NCBI GenBank assembly: GCA_045594645.1
Contig: JAZNYY010000039.1
Location: 1 to 5,975 of the forward strand
Direction: 5' to 3'
DNA from: Fimenecus sp045594645
Lineage (GTDB): Bacteria; Bacillota; Clostridia; Oscillospirales; Acutalibacteraceae
Length of the DNA: 5,975 nucleotides
The notes under the pieces were generated by a model. The model did not search any database. It was not told where the DNA came from and worked only from the letters and a program-made list of their open reading frames with translations. The position numbers were made by a program, and so were the translations under genes. Positions 1-5,975 of this stretch are shown here, in pieces (position 1 is the stretch's first letter; every line of letters begins with the position of its first letter).

Positions 1-1715
1 TATCTTGTAGTCTGCGCTTCAACCAGCCTTGCGCCTGCATATTTTTCTCTCAGCTTGGGCTTTTCTATTTTGCCCGTGGGATTTCTCGGCACGTCGGCAA
101 AAATTATCTTCTTCGGTCTCTTGTATTTGGGCAGTGAGAGACAGAACTCGTCTATCTCGCTCTCCGAGCATACGACTCCCGGCTTTAACTCGATTATCGC
201 CGTCGCGATCTCACCGAGTCGCTTGTCGGGAAGACCTATTACCGCGGCATCCTTAATTTTTTCAAAGGCACGAAGGTGGTCCTCTATCTGAACGGGATAT
301 AGGTTTTCTCCGCCGCTTATTATGACGTCTTTCTTTCGGTCAACGAGATAAATAAATCCGTCCTCGTCCTCCTTAGCCATATCTCCCGTAAGGAGCCAGC
401 CGTCCTTGAGTATCTCCTCGGTAGCCTCGGGATTTTTGTAATAGCCCTTCATAACCATAGGACCTCTTGCCCAGATTTCGCCAACGCCCAAATCATCGGG
501 ATTGTGAATTTTCATTTCAACACCGGGAATGGGAGTGCCGACAGAGTTTGTAAGCATAAGCTTATCGTTTGTGCAAGAGAGTAGTGGTGATGTTTCTGTA
601 AGACCGTAGCCGATATAAATATCAACACCCATTGTAATGAAATCTTCAACAACGCGTGGGTCGATTGCAGAAGCGCCCGTAACAATAAGGCGAAGATTAC
701 CGCCGAATGTCTGAATAACCTCGTTGAAAAGGCTTCTGCCCACCTTATTCGTGCCTAAAAATCTGCCCGCTTTTGAAGCATATTTACCAACCTTGAAAAT
801 AACTCTGCCCGCGTTTTTAGCCTTGATTTTCTTCATAATTCTTGCGTGGAATTTTTCAACCATCAAGGGTACTGCTACAAAGATTGTGGGTTTAACCTCT
901 GCCATATCTTGAACAATATAGCGAAGTCCGCGACAGAATGAAATACAGGCGCCCGATGTTATAAATGCAAAAAATCCGATTGTACATTCATAGGTGTGGT
1001 GAATTGGCAAAACCGAAAGACAACTGTCAGTTGGATTTACCTTAACAACACCCAAAACGCTTGTAACATCAAAGCAGATGTTATACTGGCTAAGACAAAC
1101 GCCTTTTGAAACACCCGTTGTGCCTGATGTGAAAAGAATTGCAGAGATTGCATCCTTATCAACAGTAACGCCGTAGAGATTTTTATTGCCATCGTGATAA
1201 ATATTTCTGCCGACTTGAACATAATCGTCAAATTTAAGAACACCGTCAATATCAATATTATCAAAGCAACAGAATTTAAAGCCCTCGGGGAGTTCGTCTT
1301 TTCTCTTCTCAATTGCAGTAATGAACTTCTTATCGCCGAAAAGCATAATCGAATCAGAGTCTTTGAGAATGTCCATCATATTGTCAATCATAAGCTCTTT
1401 GTCAATGGGAACAATAACATTATTACTGCAGGTAACACCCAAATATGTTACCTCCCATTTATATGAGCTTGCGCCAACAACCGCAATATGAGCGCGTGAA
1501 TAACCGTCGTTTATGAGGCTGTTGCCGAGATAATAAATATCGTGACGGAATTTTTTATAAGTCACTTCATAATAAACGCCGTCTTTATTGCGAAGGCGGT
1601 ATGCGGGGCGTGACGAATAAAGCTTTTCACTGTTGTCTATCATTTCTTTGAATGTAGTTATATGAGGAATTTCATAAAAAGGTTCATTAATGGGGAAAAT
1701 CTTTTCTCTTGTCAT
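1..1715 (-). CDS. AMP-forming acyl-CoA ligase (long-chain fatty-acid type), 3' end cut by window edge
   Basis: This gene encodes a member of the ANL (acyl-CoA synthetase) superfamily, expected to activate a carboxylic acid, probably a fatty acid, with ATP to an acyl-adenylate and then transfer it to CoA in the cytoplasm. The 571 visible codons contain the family motifs in order: the phosphate-binding loop TSGTTGVSKG at about residues 196-205, HHTYE at 239-243, YGLTET at 370-375, TGD with the ribose-binding Asp at about 445, VDRKKD shortly after it, and NPTGK with the presumed catalytic Lys at about 549. The ATG is preceded by AGAGGT with an 8-base spacer. Only the last residues and the stop are missing. 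The gene lies 102 bases after rnmV on the same strand, so it may have its own promoter, but none is convincing. The C-terminal third (1-540) is about 49% GC against roughly 35-42% for the rest. The substrate cannot be read from the sequence; another aryl or acyl acid is possible. Confidence 0.93.
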   Translation of the reverse strand, partial: MTREKIFPINEPFYEIPHITTFKEMIDNSEKLYSSRPAYRLRNKDGVYYEVTYKKFRHDIYYLGNSLINDGYSRAHIAVVGASSYKWEVTYLGVTCSNNVIVPIDKELMIDNMMDILKDSDSIMLFGDKKFITAIEKRKDELPEGFKFCCFDNIDIDGVLKFDDYVQVGRNIYHDGNKNLYGVTVDKDAISAILFTSGTTGVSKGVCLSQYNICFDVTSVLGVVKVNPTDSCLSVLPIHHTYECTIGFFAFITSGACISFCRGLRYIVQDMAEVKPTIFVAVPLMVEKFHARIMKKIKAKNAGRVIFKVGKYASKAGRFLGTNKVGRSLFNEVIQTFGGNLRLIVTGASAIDPRVVEDFITMGVDIYIGYGLTETSPLLSCTNDKLMLTNSVGTPIPGVEMKIHNPDDLGVGEIWARGPMVMKGYYKNPEATEEILKDGWLLTGDMAKEDEDGFIYLVDRKKDVIISGGENLYPVQIEDHLRAFEKIKDAAVIGLPDKRLGEIATAIIELKPGVVCSESEIDEFCLSLPKYKRPKKIIFADVPRNPTGKIEKPKLREKYAGARLVEAQTTR

Positions 1716-1817
1716 ATTTGTATACCTCTGTTTTTTTATCGCATAGGGATAATTAATTTTATCATAAAACCGTGAAAAAAGGAATAGTATTTGCTAAATT
1801 TTACATTCTGTACACAT

Positions 1818-2414
1818 TTAAAGTGACATTTTTACACGATTTACTGCGTCTTTATATTCATCGAAAGTTAAATAAGTGTTGATTATTTTAAGAAGTGACG
1901 AGGCAGAAATTCTTTCTGGTAATTGAAGCTCCCTTGCCAATGCCTTGCGGATTTCACTACTGTTATCTCTTCCGCTTATGCCGTCTTCAAAAAAGTCCGT
2001 TCGGGTAATTTCTCGGCTTTCGGTTTTACTGTTTTCTGTGCACAGAACTCCCGCTTTTGAGAGTGCGGACATAATAACCTCTGTTTTCATACCCTCAACG
2101 CCTATTTTGCCCTCTTTAGAGGCTTCGGTTTTGCGTTTTTCTTTGCCGTAAATATCGGGCATATAAACATTTTTTATGTTTTCACTTTTGGTAATTCCGT
2201 TTATGAAAGAACGGATTTTAAACCCTGCCGAGTCAGAATCGGTCATAATTATTATTCCTCGTTTTTCTGCTAAAAAACGAATAAGCTTTTGTTTTTCTTT
2301 ATCTTTAAATATGGCAAAGCCGTCGGTCTCAATGATAACTGTATCAAGAACTGCCGACAGCTTTATTTTATCGTATTTTCCCTCAACTATTACTGCTTCG
2401 TTGATTTTCAGCAT
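1818..2414 (-). CDS. rnmV: Ribonuclease M5 (TOPRIM-domain 5S rRNA maturase)
   Basis: The 198-residue product matches ribonuclease M5, which in Bacillus subtilis cuts 5S rRNA precursor on both sides of a double-stranded region to give mature 5S rRNA. The TOPRIM fold is visible at the N-terminus: VEGKYD with the catalytic Glu at residue 11, then TDSDSAGFKIR with the metal-binding DxD at 59-61. The family signature GKIGVEG follows at 102-108. Residues from about 135 onward (EITRTDFFEDGISG and the helices after it) align by eye with the C-terminal domain of the B. subtilis enzyme (about 186 residues) without large insertions. I chose the ATG at 2414 over an in-frame TTG at 2429 because AAGG sits 7 bases before the ATG. 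The gene follows holA by 4 bases and is likely cotranscribed and translationally coupled. A DnaG-like or other small TOPRIM protein is the alternative, but GKIGVE favours M5. Confidence 0.92.
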   Translation of the reverse strand: MLKINEAVIVEGKYDKIKLSAVLDTVIIETDGFAIFKDKEKQKLIRFLAEKRGIIIMTDSDSAGFKIRSFINGITKSENIKNVYMPDIYGKEKRKTEASKEGKIGVEGMKTEVIMSALSKAGVLCTENSKTESREITRTDFFEDGISGRDNSSEIRKALARELQLPERISASSLLKIINTYLTFDEYKDAVNRVKMSL

Positions 2415-2418
2415 ATTT

Positions 2419-2425
2419 TCACCTT
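2419..2425 (-). promoter_or_regulatory. rnmV ribosome binding site overlapping the holA stop codon
   Basis: AAGGTGA on the minus strand contains the holA stop TGA (2421-2419). The AAGG core is 7 bases before the rnmV ATG (2414). A ribosome ending holA would sit on this site, so rnmV translation is probably coupled to holA. It also excludes the TTG at 2429 as the start. Confidence 0.8.
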
Positions 2426-3459
2426 GCAATAATTAAAGAAATCTGAACAATGAGTTTTTCCAAAATCAGTTCACCGCTTTGTGCCGTGCTTTTAAGTGCG
2501 CGGTCTGACTCGGAGAAACAGTCAAAGCACTCGCGAAGCTGTGCGTCCGAAAGCTTTGAAGCGTATCTGTTCGCATTTTTAAGGCGGAATTCTTTGTTTC
2601 TGTAATCGAAAAATTTTGCAGGGTGCGTTACGCTTTCACCGGCAGACACCGATTGCTTTACGCGATAAATATCTACAAATGACATTAAAATTACGCCGAA
2701 AATATCAATGGGCTCGGCTTTTTGAAGCATAAGTGTGTGCAAAAGCTCAAGTGCACCTTGAGGATTATGAGAAAGTATAAGTTTTGACAGGTCAAAAACC
2801 TTTGCCTCAAGTGAGCGCACCGCCGTACCCTCAATATGTTCCTTTGTAATCTCGTTTCCCTGACCCGCAAAGTTGCAAGCCTTTTGCACCTCGTTGAAAA
2901 GCACATTAAGACTGTCGCCCACAAGCTCAATAAGATAAGACGCAACGCTCTCACTCATAATGCAACCTTGCTTGCGTGCGTATGCACAGATAATTTTTCT
3001 CAATTCTCTGCCGTCGGGTTTCTCAAACTCAACTGCAGAGGCGAATTTAGTGAAATTGTCAACAACCCATTTCCATTTTGCATTTTTGGGCTGAACTTCA
3101 ATACTGTCCATCCAGAAAATTACGATTGAGGTGTCAACGGGATTTTGAAGATATGCCAAGAGCTGTTCTTTCTGGTCATTGCCGAAAGTATCAAGTGTAA
3201 AATCGCGGGCAATAACAACGCAGTATTCACTCATAAAGGGCATGGACTGAGCACCCTCAAGCACTTCGTCGAGAGTGTTTTCTTTACCGTCATATTTACG
3301 CAAAGAGAAGGTCTCACTGCCGGGAGTTACAAACTTTCCGCAAATTTTATTCACATAAAACTGCTTTAAATAATCTTCACTGCCGTAAAAGAGATAGCAG
3401 TTTGACATATTATTCTCTTTGAGCTGTTTTTTGATGTCATACTCTTTGAGTAAAGGCAT
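2419..3459 (-). CDS. holA: DNA polymerase III delta subunit (clamp loader)
   Basis: The 346-residue product has the length and pattern of HolA, the delta subunit that opens the beta sliding clamp as part of the clamp loader on the replisome. Visible features are the N-terminal strand and loop YLFYGSEDYL (22-31), a degenerate P-loop region as usual in delta, then LVGDSLNVLFNEVQKA (179-194), the family's most recognisable helix, and VFDLSKLI (221-228). The C-terminal collar helix carries ESDRALKSTAQSGE (317-330) followed by LILEKLIVQI. The ATG has AGGAG 7 bases upstream (3467-3471), and translation begins just before the typical lysine-rich first helix. It starts 14 bases after the comEC stop. 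The comEC-holA order is common in Firmicutes, which supports both calls. Its stop codon TGA is embedded in the ribosome binding site of rnmV. Confidence 0.95.
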   Translation of the reverse strand: MPLLKEYDIKKQLKENNMSNCYLFYGSEDYLKQFYVNKICGKFVTPGSETFSLRKYDGKENTLDEVLEGAQSMPFMSEYCVVIARDFTLDTFGNDQKEQLLAYLQNPVDTSIVIFWMDSIEVQPKNAKWKWVVDNFTKFASAVEFEKPDGRELRKIICAYARKQGCIMSESVASYLIELVGDSLNVLFNEVQKACNFAGQGNEITKEHIEGTAVRSLEAKVFDLSKLILSHNPQGALELLHTLMLQKAEPIDIFGVILMSFVDIYRVKQSVSAGESVTHPAKFFDYRNKEFRLKNANRYASKLSDAQLRECFDCFSESDRALKSTAQSGELILEKLIVQISLIIAR

Positions 3460-3473
3460 AGTCGTTCTCCTGT

Positions 3474-5528
3474 TTAGAATTTCACCGATACGAATTCGCC
3501 TGAAGGAACTTTAATGTACTCATTTTCTTCAAGCATTATTAATTCGTCATATGTAATTATTGTATCATATACTTTTTCATTTTTAAAGGGATTTTCTTCG
3601 GTTTCGCCGTAAATATAGGCAATATTTTTACCATTATAAGAGAAATCAATAAGATTTTCATATTGTGAAAGGTCGATTTGAAAAGTTTTATCTATAGAAA
3701 TTGATTTAATATTTTTGTCGGCATTTTCATATATAGCAAGTCCGTCGCCACAGAAAGCCGTCTCTGAAAAGCGAAAGGTCTGCTGATAATTTGAAATTTG
3801 CGAAAAGGTGCAATCGTTTACATCTGTGACCACTAAAAGCTCAGGGGATTTTTGCCCGTGACGATTAAGAATATCTTTAAGCCAGCTTATGCTTGTTTTG
3901 TCGGTGCAACCGATTATCACACTTTCCCCCTTGTAATTAATGTGAATTATAGGCTGCGAGTTGAATTCGCAGATTTCAACTGTGGGCGTGTTGTAATCAT
4001 AAATCAATGAAGAAAAAGCAACTAAAATAAAAATAACCGACAAAGCCGTTGCCGTTGATTTTATAATGTTCGGTATTCTTTTTCGCATAAAATACGCGAA
4101 AATTACACAACCCGCCGCAATGACAAGAAATTCCTTGTAATGTATATTTGACATAGGTAGTCCTGACCACTCGCTGAGTCCGATTTTTTCAGCACAGAAA
4201 CGCAGAAACCCGCTGAGCGTACCTGAAATCCAATATGCAAGCTGTGCTAACGGATAAATATGCAAGCAATGAAAAACTGCACCAAAAACTGTTGTTACCA
4301 TAACAATCATTGCCGAATCCACCATAAGAATATTTGAAAGAATTGAAGCCCAAGGCAAAAATTCAAATTTAATGATAAAAACAGGCAGGGTGCAAATGGT
4401 CGCACTTATAGAAACGGTTGAAGAAGAAATTAAAAATCTGAAAAAAGAAAAGTTGATTAATCTTTTACCGACAGAAGTTGAGAAAATCCAATTTTCGAGT
4501 GGTTTTTGAAGAACTAAAATCCCAACGGTTGAAAGAACCGTAAACCAAAGCGATACCGAATATGCCGCAAAGGGATTTACAAGCATTATTCCTGTAACAC
4601 CTATGCCGATGGAGTTTAAGCTGTCAGCATCCCTACGAAAAGCTTTTGCGATGATTACTGTACCCACCATTGCACCCGCGCGGATAACCGAAACCGAAAA
4701 TCCCGTAAGTGCCGAATAAAAAAGTAATACAGCAAGGGATATGAGCACTGAATATCTCCTCAGAATTGAACTTTTATTCAATAATCTTATTACACCAAAT
4801 GCCCATAAGCTTAAATGAAAACCCGACACAACAAGAAGATGTGACGAGCCTGCGTAGTTGAATTGTTCGGTTGTGGATTTTTCTATTCCTGAGCGGTCAC
4901 CAATTACCATTGCATTGGCTATTCCGCCATTTTCGCTTGGGATATATGAATAAGTAAGATTTGCAAATGAATTCTTTATTTCGCCCAAGGTTTTATAAAT
5001 AAAACTCGTTTCGCCCGTTCGCCTAAGCCGAAAATCCTCTGTTTCAAAAAATGTGAAGTAAACCTTTGATGCAAGTGACGAGTCAAGAAAATCATTTTCA
5101 ATATATTCGGTGGGTTCTCTTTTTACTGTTCCGCTCACAACTGTACCCTCTGAGAAAAATTGGTTATCCTCTGTCACATAACGCACTTTGTAATTCTTAT
5201 TTTCAAGTTTAATTATATATGTATGTGTATAATCGGAGTGCGTGGGAGTCTGGCACACAACCCCACGGATTTCAACGGGTTCACTCATATTCTTTTCAGC
5301 GGTTGCGTATTGAAACTGACAAAATAAAAAGGATAACGAAAAAACAATAATTGCTGCAAGTGAGAACAGAACAAATTTGTTTTTGCGCAAAGCCTTAAAG
5401 GACAAAAATAAGCAAAAAATAACCGTTGCCCCGATTGTGAGAGCAACAGATGCTTTGAAAGAAACATTGTAAAAAATCAGAGTTGACAAAAGCATTGAAA
5501 AGCCAATTACCGCAAAAGGTCTTTTCAC
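3474..5528 (-). CDS. comEC: ComEC/Rec2-type DNA-uptake channel protein, C-terminal domain degenerate
   Basis: The product (684 residues from the GTG) is a ComEC-family membrane protein, which forms the channel moving single-stranded DNA across the cytoplasmic membrane during natural transformation. Hydrophobic segments lie near 5-20, 26-44 and 52-72, then a soluble OB-like DUF4131 region (about 82-136). The Competence domain follows, with the hallmark SHLLVVSGFHLSL (229-241), TGFSVSVIRA (275-284) and NPFAAYSVSLWF (318-329), and further membrane helices to about 512. The tail (517-684) has the strand pattern of the metallo-beta-lactamase-like domain, but where the HxxxDH motif is expected it reads TDVNDCT (568-574), so zinc ligands appear lost. 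The start is the GTG at 5528: AGGAG lies 8 bases before it, MKRP is the common ComEC N-terminus, and the upstream ATG at 5564 touches the -10 element. It heads the comEC-holA-rnmV cluster. No comEA or other competence gene is visible, so uptake function is unproven. Confidence 0.93.
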   Translation of the reverse strand: MKRPFAVIGFSMLLSTLIFYNVSFKASVALTIGATVIFCLFLSFKALRKNKFVLFSLAAIIVFSLSFLFCQFQYATAEKNMSEPVEIRGVVCQTPTHSDYTHTYIIKLENKNYKVRYVTEDNQFFSEGTVVSGTVKREPTEYIENDFLDSSLASKVYFTFFETEDFRLRRTGETSFIYKTLGEIKNSFANLTYSYIPSENGGIANAMVIGDRSGIEKSTTEQFNYAGSSHLLVVSGFHLSLWAFGVIRLLNKSSILRRYSVLISLAVLLFYSALTGFSVSVIRAGAMVGTVIIAKAFRRDADSLNSIGIGVTGIMLVNPFAAYSVSLWFTVLSTVGILVLQKPLENWIFSTSVGKRLINFSFFRFLISSSTVSISATICTLPVFIIKFEFLPWASILSNILMVDSAMIVMVTTVFGAVFHCLHIYPLAQLAYWISGTLSGFLRFCAEKIGLSEWSGLPMSNIHYKEFLVIAAGCVIFAYFMRKRIPNIIKSTATALSVIFILVAFSSLIYDYNTPTVEICEFNSQPIIHINYKGESVIIGCTDKTSISWLKDILNRHGQKSPELLVVTDVNDCTFSQISNYQQTFRFSETAFCGDGLAIYENADKNIKSISIDKTFQIDLSQYENLIDFSYNGKNIAYIYGETEENPFKNEKVYDTIITYDELIMLEENEYIKVPSGEFVSVKF

Positions 5529-5536
5529 ATCCGCAA

Positions 5537-5541
5537 CTCCT
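5537..5541 (-). promoter_or_regulatory. comEC ribosome binding site that sets the GTG start
   Basis: AGGAG (within GAGAGGAG) on the minus strand ends 8 bases before the GTG at 5528-5526. The alternative ATG at 5564-5562 has no purine-rich element at the right distance, so this site decides the start. Confidence 0.85.
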
Positions 5542-5564
5542 CTCAAAAATCTAATTATAACCAT

Positions 5565-5593
5565 ATTTTATCCATAAGTTGCTTTTATGTCAA
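5565..5593 (-). promoter_or_regulatory. Promoter of comEC-holA-rnmV
   Basis: Read on the minus strand, a perfect -35 box TTGACA (5593-5588) and a -10 box TAAAAT (5570-5565) are separated by exactly 17 bases, the optimal spacing for the housekeeping sigma factor. Transcription would start near 5558, giving a leader of about 30 bases before the GTG at 5528. This is unusually strong looking for a competence gene and suggests basal expression of the cluster, consistent with the essential holA lying in it. Confidence 0.8.
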
Positions 5594-5616
5594 GTAACCA
5601 TAGTAAAACCAAGTAA
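5591..5616. repeat. Direct repeat CAAGTAA, period 19, at and upstream of the comEC -35 box
   Basis: CAAGTAA occurs at 5591-5597 and again at 5610-5616. The first copy overlaps the comEC -35 box by three bases. Two copies spaced about two helical turns apart beside a promoter could bind a regulator on one face of the DNA. No known box is recognised. Confidence 0.4.
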
Positions 5617-5620
5617 TCAG

Positions 5621-5639
5621 ATAAGATATTTCATAAGAT
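5621..5639. repeat. Direct repeat ATAAGAT, period 12, between the divergent promoters
   Basis: ATAAGAT occurs at 5621-5627 and 5633-5639, just before the antitoxin -35 box. The sequence is AT-rich and the repeat short, so chance is a real alternative. Confidence 0.3.
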
Positions 5640-5646
5640 TTTTATG

Positions 5647-5675
5647 TTGATATATCTATTGTTATATGGTATAAT
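5647..5675 (+). promoter_or_regulatory. Promoter of the Fic antitoxin-toxin operon
   Basis: A -35 box TTGATA (5647-5652) and a consensus -10 box TATAAT (5670-5675) are 17 bases apart. The -10 is preceded by TGG, giving the extended TGnTATAAT form. Transcription would start at about 5682, some 18 bases before the antitoxin ATG at 5700. This is a strong housekeeping-type promoter. Confidence 0.85.
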
Positions 5676-5683
5676 ATCAATAG
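5656..5683. promoter_or_regulatory. Candidate operator: 28-bp interrupted palindrome over the -10 box
   Basis: The left arm CTATTGTTAT (5656-5665) and the right arm ATATCAATAG (5674-5683) are inverted repeats with one mismatch in ten, separated by 8 bases, and centred on the -10 box. A second overlapping pair, TTGATAT (5647-5653) and ATATCAA (5674-5680), uses the -35 box. A bound repressor would block RNA polymerase. Autoregulation is common in toxin-antitoxin operons, but the regulator here is not known; AT-rich sequence makes chance repeats more likely. Confidence 0.5.
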
Positions 5684-5699
5684 AAAAGAGGTGCTTTTT

Positions 5700-5864
5700 A
5701 TGAGTGATATTGACCGTATTGTTAAAGAGGTTGACAGTTCAATGGCGATGGAAGGAATGCCATTAACTAATGAAGATAGAAATCGTATTGAAGTATGCTT
5801 GAATAATCCCGACGAGTTAAATAAAATTATATCTAATCTTTTAAAAAAGCACACGGTGTTATAA
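5700..5864 (+). CDS. Small antitoxin of a Fic toxin (VbhA family)
   Basis: This 54-codon gene is read divergently from comEC. The protein is a short, helical, acidic polypeptide. Residues 14-19, SMAMEG, fit the inhibitory helix motif (S/T)xxxE(G/N) known from Fic antitoxins such as VbhA, in which the Glu (here E18) reaches into the ATP pocket of the Fic enzyme and blocks AMP transfer. The rest, PLTNEDRNRIEVCL and PDELNKIISNLLKK, matches the second and third helices of that family in spacing. AGAGGTG stands 6 bases before the ATG (5687-5693). The stop is two bases before the ATG of the Fic-like gene, so the two are almost certainly cotranscribed and coupled. GC content is lower than in the neighbouring comEC. 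The family identity rests on the motif, the size and the partner, because the sequence itself is short. Confidence 0.87.
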   Translation: MSDIDRIVKEVDSSMAMEGMPLTNEDRNRIEVCLNNPDELNKIISNLLKKHTVL

Positions 5865-5866
5865 TT

Positions 5867-5975
5867 ATGAAAAATTATAGTTATGATTATGAATGGGATA
5901 GTGAATATTGTTATCCTAATTCAAATGTATTAATTAACAAATTGAATATAAAAGATAGTGATGATTTATCTGTGG
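5867..5975 (+). CDS. fic: Fic-domain AMP-transferase toxin, N-terminal fragment cut by window edge
   Basis: Only the first 36 codons and one base are present. The residues YDYEWDSEYCYPNSNVLINKL (6-26) contain the YCYPxSxVLxNKL pattern found near the N-terminus of many Fic proteins paired with VbhA-type antitoxins, and the next part (NIKDSDDL) continues like the family. Fic proteins transfer AMP, or sometimes another phosphate-containing group, from a nucleotide to a hydroxyl side chain of target proteins; VbhT-like and FicT-like toxins act on such targets as DNA gyrase and topoisomerase IV. The catalytic HPFxxGNGR motif lies about 100 or more residues further on and cannot be checked here, so activity is unknown. 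The ATG at 5867 follows the antitoxin stop by two bases. Its own ribosome binding site is weak (GGTG at 5855-5858), which fits translation coupled to the antitoxin. Confidence 0.85.
   Translation, partial: MKNYSYDYEWDSEYCYPNSNVLINKLNIKDSDDLSV

Noticed and set aside
1194..1466. Open frame of 90 codons on the plus strand inside the ligase gene
   Set aside because: It is antisense to a clearly conserved enzyme, has no ribosome binding site and resembles no protein family I recognise.
1757..1769. Perfect 13-base palindrome TTTTATCATAAAA between rnmV and the ligase, considered as a terminator
   Set aside because: The loop would be a single base, the stem is all A-T and no U-tract follows, so it is not a credible intrinsic terminator.
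1716..1817. Possible promoter for the acyl-CoA ligase
   Set aside because: TAAAAT-like -10 boxes occur, but none has an acceptable -35 box at 16-18 bases.
2427..2429. TTG start for rnmV giving 203 residues
   Set aside because: The ribosome binding site AAGG lies inside those extra codons and is correctly spaced for the ATG at 2414.
2836..3369. Plus-strand open frames of 97 and 74 codons within holA
   Set aside because: They are shadows of the conserved minus-strand gene and show no protein-like pattern.
5562..5564. ATG start for comEC giving 696 residues
   Set aside because: It has no ribosome binding site and touches the -10 box of the best promoter, so it probably lies upstream of the transcript start.
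5642..5854. Minus-strand frame of 70 codons at the right end
   Set aside because: It is antisense to the antitoxin gene and its strong promoter; the plus-strand frame carries the recognisable motif.

Overview
The window looks like chromosomal DNA of a low-GC Gram-positive bacterium of the Clostridia type. This is inferred from the moderate to low GC content, the purine-rich AGGAG-type ribosome binding sites, a ComEC-HolA gene pair, and a gene for ribonuclease M5, an enzyme typical of Firmicutes. No species can be named from the sequence alone.

Layout. Bases 1-5528 are read on the minus strand. From upstream to downstream they hold comEC (DNA-uptake channel protein), holA (DNA polymerase III delta subunit, clamp loader), rnmV (ribonuclease M5, 5S rRNA maturation) and, after a gap of 102 bases, an AMP-forming acyl-CoA ligase that runs off the left edge only a little short of its usual length. 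comEC, holA and rnmV are tightly packed, with gaps of 14 and 4 bases, and are probably one transcript. A near-consensus promoter (TTGACA, 17 bases, TAAAAT) lies just before comEC. That promoter and a good ribosome binding site place the comEC start at a GTG, 36 bases inside the longest open frame.

The right end (5641-5975) diverges from comEC. A strong promoter, TTGATA-17-TATAAT with an extended -10, overlaps a 28-bp interrupted palindrome. It drives a 54-codon gene carrying the inhibitory motif of Fic-toxin antitoxins (VbhA family), followed two bases later by the first 36 codons of a protein with the N-terminus typical of Fic AMP-transferases. This toxin-antitoxin pair is clearly more AT-rich (about 28% GC) than its neighbours and may be acquired. 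The toxin's catalytic HPFxxGNG region lies outside the window.

The most notable points are the Fic module with its palindromic promoter, a ComEC whose C-terminal metallo-beta-lactamase-like domain seems to have lost its metal-binding histidines, the corrected comEC and rnmV starts, and a GC step inside the acyl-CoA ligase gene. No RNA genes, CRISPR arrays, insertion sequences or clear intrinsic terminators were found.
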